A DNA stretch of 64,000 nucleotides, taken from contig NC_087064.1 of the NCBI RefSeq assembly GCF_963678635.1, positions 84,377,847 to 84,441,846 of the forward strand. Reading direction: 5' to 3'. Position numbers and translations under genes: made by a program. This DNA is from Symsagittifera roscoffensis. Lineage: Eukaryota > Xenacoelomorpha > Acoela > Convolutidae. Under the pieces are notes generated by a model. That model was not told the origin of the DNA and searched no databases. It was given only the letters and a program-made list of their open reading frames with translations. Every line of letters begins with the position of its first letter. Positions within the stretch are counted from its first letter, which is position 1. Shown here one piece after another: positions 10,701 to 19,700 of the stretch.

Positions 10701-13700
10701 TTGTTTCAATTTATGGTCTATGGCCAAACATAGTCCCCAAGGTCCCATTTGTGTTCAAATAGTATTCCCGTTAAGTTTTTGGCTATTTTAATTTGGCTGT
10801 TTCTCCCGGATAGATGTCTTTATTGATATTACACGGCTTCCGCACACCGGAATCATTTTCACCTAGCTTTTACTTGCGGTTTTTATTCAGGTGATATCCA
10901 AATCAATACCAAAAGAGCATTTCCAATTTCTCATATTAGTTATTTCTTATTGAAAAATATCACCTCTAGTAAGTACTTTGTTGCCATGGAAACCGAAACA
11001 CGCATACGCTCCTTCTCTACTGCATCAAAAAAAGGATCATCAGTTTTGGGGCAGTTTAAAGTTGCAGCATTTCGGCTAAGAGATGCGACCATCTCCCAAA
11101 CCGGACGAGGACGTTGGTTCCTTCAAGTTGCCTGGTTGATCATTTACATCGCACTTATAACTTGTCTGTTGTTTCAATTCGCCAAGTTGATTAAAATGTA
11201 CTTCGATTATCCAACTGATATTGACATTGAAATTATCTCGAAGCCCCAGCTGGAGTTCCCGGCTGTGACGGTATGTAACGAGAACCCACTGAGGAAGTCG
11301 CTAGTTGGGAGGATCGTTGAGTACGAAGACCTGCTGCTGCTTGACCGATTCGTCATGAGTTCGGTTCAGTCGTTTGCAGAAAACGCCTTCAATCGAGGTC
11401 AGTTGTCATCGTGTGAAGAAAATGACCACAGGTGCAATCGAAGCGGAACCTGCATACCTTTCAGATGGGTCTGCAATGGAATCAGTAACTGTGAAGATAG
11501 CAGTGATGAAGATCCATTCTTCTATAACTGCACGGAGATAGAACAAAGAAGATTAAATAACATAACTGACGAACAGGGCATTTGTGCATGGCCTTATATT
11601 CAGTGTCCGGGTGAAGCATACTGTGCGCTACCATGTGATGTTCAAAACGAATGTCACTGGAGTGAACCAGACGGAAACGTCTTCGATACAGTAGATCCAA
11701 TCAACTGTTTGATAGACAAATGTGAAACAATCTATCATGCCAAAGAGAGTCCTAGAGTGTTTTCGTCCAAGAATTACCCGGGAAATTATGAAGCGGACAT
11801 GGATTGCACGTGGACAATTAAAGCGCCAAGGGGATCTGAGCTTATCTTGACTATTCTGGATTTACAAGTGGAAGGAGTAATGGGTATGTGTAAGGATTAT
11901 ATTGAAATTTTCGACGGTAGTGACATGAAAACAGCACGGCATTTAAGAGTGGGCTGGTTTAAGCATATTTGTGGAGACGGCCTCCCTTCTATTGTGGATT
12001 TTTTCCCAAGAAGTCAAGTTGTCGTGATACGGTTTCGTAGTGACTCATTACTGAATGAACGCGGATTCCAAATGAGTTATGTGGCAAGTCCTAGGTTTCC
12101 CTCTCCTGGAGATATGAAGATTCTAGATATCAATGAAACATTGGAATTGCGTAATGAAACATTGGAATTGCGTAATGAAACATTGCAATTGTATAATGAA
12201 ACATTGCAATTGCGTAATGAAACATTGGAATTGCGTAATGAAACATTGGAATTGCGTAATGAAACAGTGGAATTACGTAAAGAAACATGGGAGTTGGGCA
12301 ATGAATCAGTAAGAGCTAAGCGGTCGGAACAAAGCTTTGATTACGTGAACGGTGACTATTATGAAATGGAACCCCCAGAACCAAACGTGCCGCTGTTAAC
12401 AACTGAAGAACCATGGCCCGATTTTGATTATAATGATTGGGACTTCAATTATAACTACAACTACTACGTGAGTCTCGAAGCTTACGAGACTTTCGTTAAG
12501 CAGTTTGACCCACATGTTCAGTTTTACACTGTCAAACCACACGATTTTTACAGCCTCCTCAAAGCCTCAGAACTGTCCGATTTTTCTGACTTCAGACTCG
12601 CAGTTCTTTTTTCGAAAGATTTAGTTTTGTATAACGGGCACCAAAAACAGGATTTCATAGTTCAATGCACTTATGATGGTAGAAAATGTGACGCGAACTT
12701 CTTCAAAACCTTTCAGGAACCTTTCTATGGTAACTGCTTCAGCTTTAACTCTATAAGGGACCAAAATACTTCGAACCCTTGGTTCATTCGATCAAGTAGC
12801 AAGACTGGCCAGGAGTTCGGACTAAAGTTGACACTTTTCCTCGATACCGATGAGTATATGGGGTTGCTTGCACCAACGGCCGCAGTGCGAGCAGTCATTC
12901 ACGACGCTAGAACGCGACCTTTAGTGAGATCGCAAAGTTTCGCAGTCGGAGCCGGAGAAGCAACTTATATCTCACTGCGGATGAATGTAATTGAAAGACA
13001 GGGTGGCAAATACAGCAATTGTGCAGATAAATGGCCCAACTTTCTGAAACTGAATTCTGAATTTGCGAAGAAATGGCCGCAGTATGACGAGGATACCTGT
13101 TTGTACTTTTGTGTTATAAACACTATGGCTACAAGGTGTAATTGCACAGACAGTTACGAACATGGATTCAGCGAAGATGAGCACATTAACCTCGTGTCTG
13201 AATGGCACTGTGATTTAAGGTATGAATCGGACAGTCGATGTCGAAGAAGTGTCTACGACGACTTCAGAGATAATCTTCTCAAGTGTGATTGTCCTCATGA
13301 ATGTGAAACCATTGATTTCGCTCAACGACAGTCCTCGGGGCCCTGGCCCACTAAAGCATACGCTCCCTACTTTGCATCCAGAATGCTGGAATCTAAATCA
13401 AAGAGAGTGATTAAATACATGAAGAAAATGCTGGCTGAAAATGTAGTCGACGAAGAAACACTTCAGCGTCATTTTAGAAACAATTTTGCAAGGCTTGAGG
13501 TTTTCTACGAAGCTCTTAATTTTCAGAAAATTTCAGAGTCCAGCTCGTATGACGTCACAGCTTTGTTGAGTGATTTTGGAGGAAATTTGGGACTCTGGCT
13601 CGGATGGAGTGTGCTAATACTGTTCGAGATTCTTCAGTTTTTGTACGAGTGCTTAGAAATAATTATCAAAGCAGCGATTTCGTGCCGATAATATAATTTT

Positions 13701-16700
13701 TGAAACAGGAAAAAAACTTTTGTATTGCATGAGATTGTTTGAAAGATTGTTTTTAATGGCCAATAATCTTTCAAATTTCATCGATCATGAATTCGAATTT
13801 TACTTTGTTACGATATTTTGTTATTTCAATTCTAGGAGACGCTGAGGAAGCTATGATGTAGTTCAAGCTCAAAAGCTTTTTTGCTCTATTTTATGTTGTT
13901 GAAATAACATTTATGTAAACGACGCTGTAAACAAAAAAAAATAACACGGCTGTGAAGTCATAAAAACACCATTGATTGATTTTTTGGTTTTTTTGGCTTA
14001 AGAAGAAATTTTTTAAGTTATTTTTTAAGAGTAATGAACGTAGTGAAGACTTTAACGAAGATCTGTTTTTTTTAGAAAAACTCTTAAAATGCTCTAATAA
14101 CTACAGATTTGCATTCATACATATTAATGCACTTAGGTATATATGCGTTTTTTAGGCTCAATAGAAATTCATCTGCTGAAATTGACGTAAATAGCACTTT
14201 CCAAATACCTATTGATTCACTTTTCTCAAGTTGGGTTAATGTTATCAAAAAAATGCCAGTCATAAATTGTTTGAGAAATTCAACGAGCTTAGAGGGCATC
14301 TATTTTTTTCTTTGAAATTCGAAAGTTGAGATTTTTCAATTAGGTCTGTTTTTTTTCTGTTTACTTTCGTTCTTAAGTTCTTAGGAACTAACTAATTAAT
14401 CCGAATTCGTTTGAAAAACGACTAAAAAAGTTAAATGTTGAAATATTTAATTGGATCCAGTTTTCTCAAATTGGATTAACTTAAACAAAAAAGTGACCAT
14501 CATAAATTGTTGTACAAACTCAAAGAAATTCAAAAATTGAAGGTTTTGAAAAAAAAACTTTTTGTTTCAACTTCATTGCGTTCGTTACTCTTTTTCAACT
14601 GTGAGTTGTCTATGTTTTGTATGTATCCTTGCGTTCCTTACTCTTTTCCAACTGTCAGTTGGCTGTTTTTTTTTTTCAATTTTTTTTTCAAAAAACTCAG
14701 ATTAAGAAAACAAAGATAACGTGAAACTGTTAACCTTTTTGTTGAGTGCTCTCAGAGTACAACATGGGTTGCAGTTCTGCACTCCAGATGTAGCCGGTCA
14801 TGGTTTGGAGAGTGTGGAGTTTTGGTTATTACAATGTTTTTTCAAAAAATTGGCTAAGAAAAAAATATATTTAGATGTGAAAAAGTTTAGATGTAAAAAA
14901 GTTACCGAGTTTGAATTTCTTCACTCTGTTGTGGGGGGGGGGGGGGGGTGTTCTCAGGGTATACCAGAGAGTTGCCATTCTATCCATCAAATATGGTTGC
15001 TCAAATCCTTTTGGTTTTCGCGATAAGGCGTTTTTGTTCAATAAACTCAGATTTAAGAAAACTAACAAAGGTGCAAGCTCTCCACCCTATGGTGGGGTGC
15101 TTTCAAGGTACACTATGGGCTTGATTTTTAAAATTGTTTTTTCACTTTTTTTAAATTTAGATGCCAATCTGGTCTATAAATATCACTGCTCAACTCCATC
15201 AGGTTTTCGTGATGTCGCGTTTTATAGGTTCTATCATTTTTTTGACACTTACAGATCTTGAAACTCTCAACCCTATGGCGGAGTACTCTCAGGGTACTTT
15301 ATGCAGTTGCATTTCTCCCACATGACCAAATCGTTTTGGTTTTCCTAGTTTTTTTATTTAAAAAAAAACATTTTAGTTTTAAAAAACGGAACTTGAAACT
15401 CTTTTAGGGTACACGCAGGGATTGAATATTTGGCCTCCCAATATGACTGATCAGAACTTTTTAAGAGCAAAGATGGCGAATTTTTGCTTTTTGAAAGTTA
15501 CACTCACAGTTGAAAAATGTTGTTGAGTAATGAACGCAATGAAGTTGAAACGAAAATGTTATTTTTTTTCGAAAACCTTCAATTTTTGAATTTCGAAGAG
15601 AAAAATAAATGGCCTAAAGCTCCTAAAGTTTGTACAACAATTTATGATGGCCACTTTTTGGTTAAAGTTAATCCAATTTGAAAAAACTGGATTCATAGGG
15701 CAAAACTTCTATTTCACTGCGATATCTGATAATTAATTTCCATTTTCGAATCTAGAAGTCGATCACGTTTGTTCGATAGTAGAATTTGTCTTCCTTTTAA
15801 CATTAGAAATGTACTAGACTTATAAAGATATCACCAGTCAAACCGCGAAAAATTCAAATTGAGAGTGAACAAATTTTGAGACTCTTTCCTGAAAAAAAAA
15901 CAAAAATAATCAGCAAGACCTACATAAGAATAATAACTAGGTTCATTACTCTTATTCTTATATAGGTCTTGCTGATTTTTTTGTGGTTTTTTTTCAGGAA
16001 AAAGTCTCAAACTTTGTTCACGCTCAATTTTGATTTTTCGCGGTTTGACTGGTGATATCTTTATAAGTCTAGTACATTTCTAATGTTAAAAAAAGACAAA
16101 CTCTACTATCGAACAAACGTGATCGACTTCTAGATTCGAAAATGGAAATTAATTATCAGGTATCCCAGTGAAATAGAAGTTTTGCCCTATGGATCCAGTT
16201 TTTTCAAATTGGATTAACTTTAACCAAAAAGTGGCCATCATAAATTGTTGTGCAAACTTGTGATAATTTTTTAAATTCCAGTACATTTCTATTTTTAAAA
16301 GGAAGACAAACTCAACTATCGATTAGCAAAATTGAAAAAAATCACGAAAAGCGTGATCGACTTCTAATTTCGAAAATTCAAATTAATTATCAGATTTCTC
16401 AGCGAAATAAAAGTTGAACCGATTGATCCAGTTTTCTCAAATTGGGTTAGTTTTAACAAAAAGTGTCCATTGAAAGTTTTTCTACAAATTCAAAGAGCTT
16501 AAAGGCCATCTATTGTTTTTCGAAATTCAAAAGCTGAAAATTTAAGAGTAATAAACGTAATGAGGTCTCTTATATAGTTCTTGCTGATTTTTCTGTTCGT
16601 TTTTTTTTTCAGGAAATAGTCTTAAAGTTTGTTCACGCTCAATTTTGTTTTTCGCGGTTTGACTTGTGATTTCTTTTTAGGTTCAGTTCCATCCACAATC

Positions 16701-19700
16701 GATCAGCAAGACTTGTGATTTCTTTTTAGGTTCAGTTCCATCCACAATCGATCAGCAAAAATGTAAAGGTCACGAATTTTTGTCGTTTTTTACGCTCGCG
16801 ATTGCTTACGCCATAAATTTTTCCCAGGTAAGCAATCTTTAACGGAGTTAGTGAATCATTGTCTGAAATCTCTAATTTGGTCAATCATCAGACATGAGCA
16901 CGTCTGCATTTTAAATACCCGTTCTATTCGTTTTTTTGGGTTGTAAATTTACCATTTCACTTCGTATGATTTCCTTTATTCGTTTGTTTTGCGTGCAATT
17001 TCTGTTCATTCGGCCTAGAAATTTGCGTTTTATATCTATCGACTTGTTTTGCATATCTAATTTTTTGAAGTTGTGTCACATTTTTTAGAGTAATGATATA
17101 GGTCTTGCTGATTTTTTTTTAGGAAAAAGTCTTAAAATATTGATGCACTTACGTATAATGCACTTTTTGAGTTCAATTGGAATTCATCTGCTGAAAGTGA
17201 CGTAAATATCGCTCTCCAAATACGAACGTGGAAATGGCGCAAAAAACGTGAACGATTTCTAGTTTCGAAAGTGAAATTTATTTTTAAGATGTCCCAGCGG
17301 AATATAAACTTTACCTTTTGATCCAGGTTTCTCATGTTGGGCTCATATTATCAAAAAAGCGTCAATCATAAATTGTTCTAAAAATTCAAAGAGCTGAAAG
17401 GACATCTATTTTTTCTTTGAAATTCGAAAGTTGAATTTTTTCAAGAAAGTCAGTGTTTGTTTAATGTCTACTTGCGTTCATTACTCTTTTCCAATCTTCG
17501 ATTGGCTATGTTTTTGAACTAGCAGCATTCTTCTCATTTTCTGTCAGCTAGTATGTCATATTGTATTTGTTTTTTATCGCAAGTAGTGCTAATTTCCGCT
17601 TTGCGTCCCTTGAAACTTTTTTATGCTCAAGTTTCGTCGGCTTAGTCACCGCTCTGTGCTAAACCTAGGTTAAAGCCCGTAGTTGTTCTTTGCCCGAAGC
17701 TATACCGTAAGCTCTTTTGTTTCGTGTCCCGGTCGGACCGTTTTTTTTTTACAGTATGTCGGACTTTTGTTTGTCGTATTTTTTGGGCTTAGTTGCCACT
17801 TTGTGAAATTTTTTTGTGCAGTCAGCAATTGCGACGTAGATACAAGTATTTTTTGTGTATTCGTGTATTTTATGAAATAATAGCCTTGACTTTATTTAAT
17901 TTTTTTTTGTTTTTTCCTTTAGAAGCTTCATTCGGCCTAAATTTTTCTGGCTCATGTTTTATCGCCTTAGTTACTTTGATTTGTGTCGCTTCATAAAGCA
18001 AAAATTATTGTAAAAAAGTCATTTGGTTTGTCTTGCAAAAGTTCATAGCTTCGAAACCTAATTAAAAAAACTTTTGTTAACTATTTTTGTGGCTTTTTTT
18101 TTCGGCTCAATGAGCTGCTCAGAGTGGTTATTTTTGGCTCAATGATCGCAGGTTTTTTGTCAACAATTTTTTGTGGCTGTTTTTGTTTTCGGCTCAATGA
18201 GCGGCTATTTTTGGCTGAATGAACGCATGTTTTTTGTCAACAGTTTTTTGTGGATGTTTTTGTTTTCGGCTCAATGAGCGGCTATTTTTGGCTGAATGAA
18301 CGCATTATTTTTGTCAACAATTTTTTTGTTGTTCACCGGTATTACTGCCGCGTACATTTTTTTCAAATGATACTTCAATCATTTATTCATTTCATTTTTT
18401 TTGTATGCATTCAAGTTATGTTGGCTTAGTTTTTTTTGTTAGCGGTTATAGAAGAAAAAATTTAAGGATTTTAGCTGTTAAAAAATTGTTCAGCTAAAAG
18501 TTGAATGAAAGAAAAAATTTCTGTGGTATTAAGTTTGTAATCAAAAAGTTTTTGACGTCGAAAAATAACCAGGTGGTTTTATTTGTTGTAGGAATTGATG
18601 GTCACGCAATATCGATCTCGAATCTGGTAGATATTCGCATTCTATCTAACAGAGAACTGGCCATGCGAGTAGATGGGACAGAGTTGATGAGGAAACCGGA
18701 CGGATCATTGAAGCACACTTTCTACACTGATTTGAATGGGTTCCAGATGCAAGCGAGACACTTCTACTCAAAACTGCCTCTTCAGGCCAATTTCTACCCC
18801 ATGCCTACTAAGGTAAATTTGAATCAATTCGCCCTTATAATTAATAAATTGTCCCAAAAAGTCGACCAAGCTGCTTTTGCAATACTACTACGAAAAATCT
18901 TTGGTAAAGCTCTATTTTTACAGCTCCGAGGAGAAAAAAATGATTGAAATTGAAGTGTTTTTAGAGGAAAGGTTTTTCAGGCTTTCAAGGGTGCTGTTTG
19001 AAGGGTACTGTTTGAAGGGTGCTCTTTGTATTAGATGGTAATTGACAGTCCAAAGGGCACTTCCCGTCTCACTCTCCACTCGGCTCAGTCGCTTGGCACG
19101 GGCATGACATCATCGGGAGAAGTTGACATCATCCTGGACAGACGACTGATGCAGGACGACAACAGAGGTCTCTTCCAAGGTAAGCACATGATGAATCCAA
19201 CAATTGCATCATCACTACTTGAGATATCTTAGTGCATGAGGTTAAAAGATCATTTTTGGGTACTGAGTAAATTGGTGGTTTTTAAGGTGAATAGATTTTT
19301 TAAATCACAAAAATCAGTGGTGGTAATTCTAACTTACAGATTTGATCGCTCTTGTCTCTTGAATTCAATCTAATCTATCTATTATATATTTAAATGCGGG
19401 CTTCACTATCTCGCCATGTTTAAGCTTTTTCAACGTATTATTTTTGCATGTTTAAGCTGTATCGTATATTGCAATGGTTAAGATTTTTTTTTCGATTTTC
19501 CGATTTGATTTTAGTGGTTATTTTATCGAGTTTAATTTAAGCAGCCCAATATCGAATTAGGGGTTGCGAATTTGGCCTCCAATTTTGAATGCCCGAATCA
19601 TTTTAGTAAACGAGACAAGACGATTTTTGAGATTTTTTCAGAAAATTCAAATAACAAAATAATTTACAAAACTTGAAGTTCTCAACTCTGTAGTTGGGTG

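Larger units (their letters stand above)
13692..18591. other. 3' part of mannosidase intron 9, repeat-filled
   Basis: About 4.9 kb after the channel stop codon. No coding exon recognised. It contains element copies at 14027, 14400, 15525, 16275, 16544 and 17087, diverged tandem units at 14720-15480, a fold-back at 15626-16261, a SINE-like body at 17560-18000 and a short tandem repeat at 18103. No canonical AATAAA follows the channel gene within 400 bp; an A-rich run at 13931-13941 is the only oddity there. Confidence 0.65.

Noticed and set aside
12077-12301. Minus-strand repetitive open frame opposite the heptads
   Set aside because: Shadow of the 21-bp repeat in the channel gene; seven-codon periodicity makes any strand look open.
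14933-14948. 16-base G run (also 3117-3128 and 5149-5157) as a regulatory G-quadruplex
   Set aside because: Simple homopolymers in introns, probably length-variable; no further sequence supports a role.
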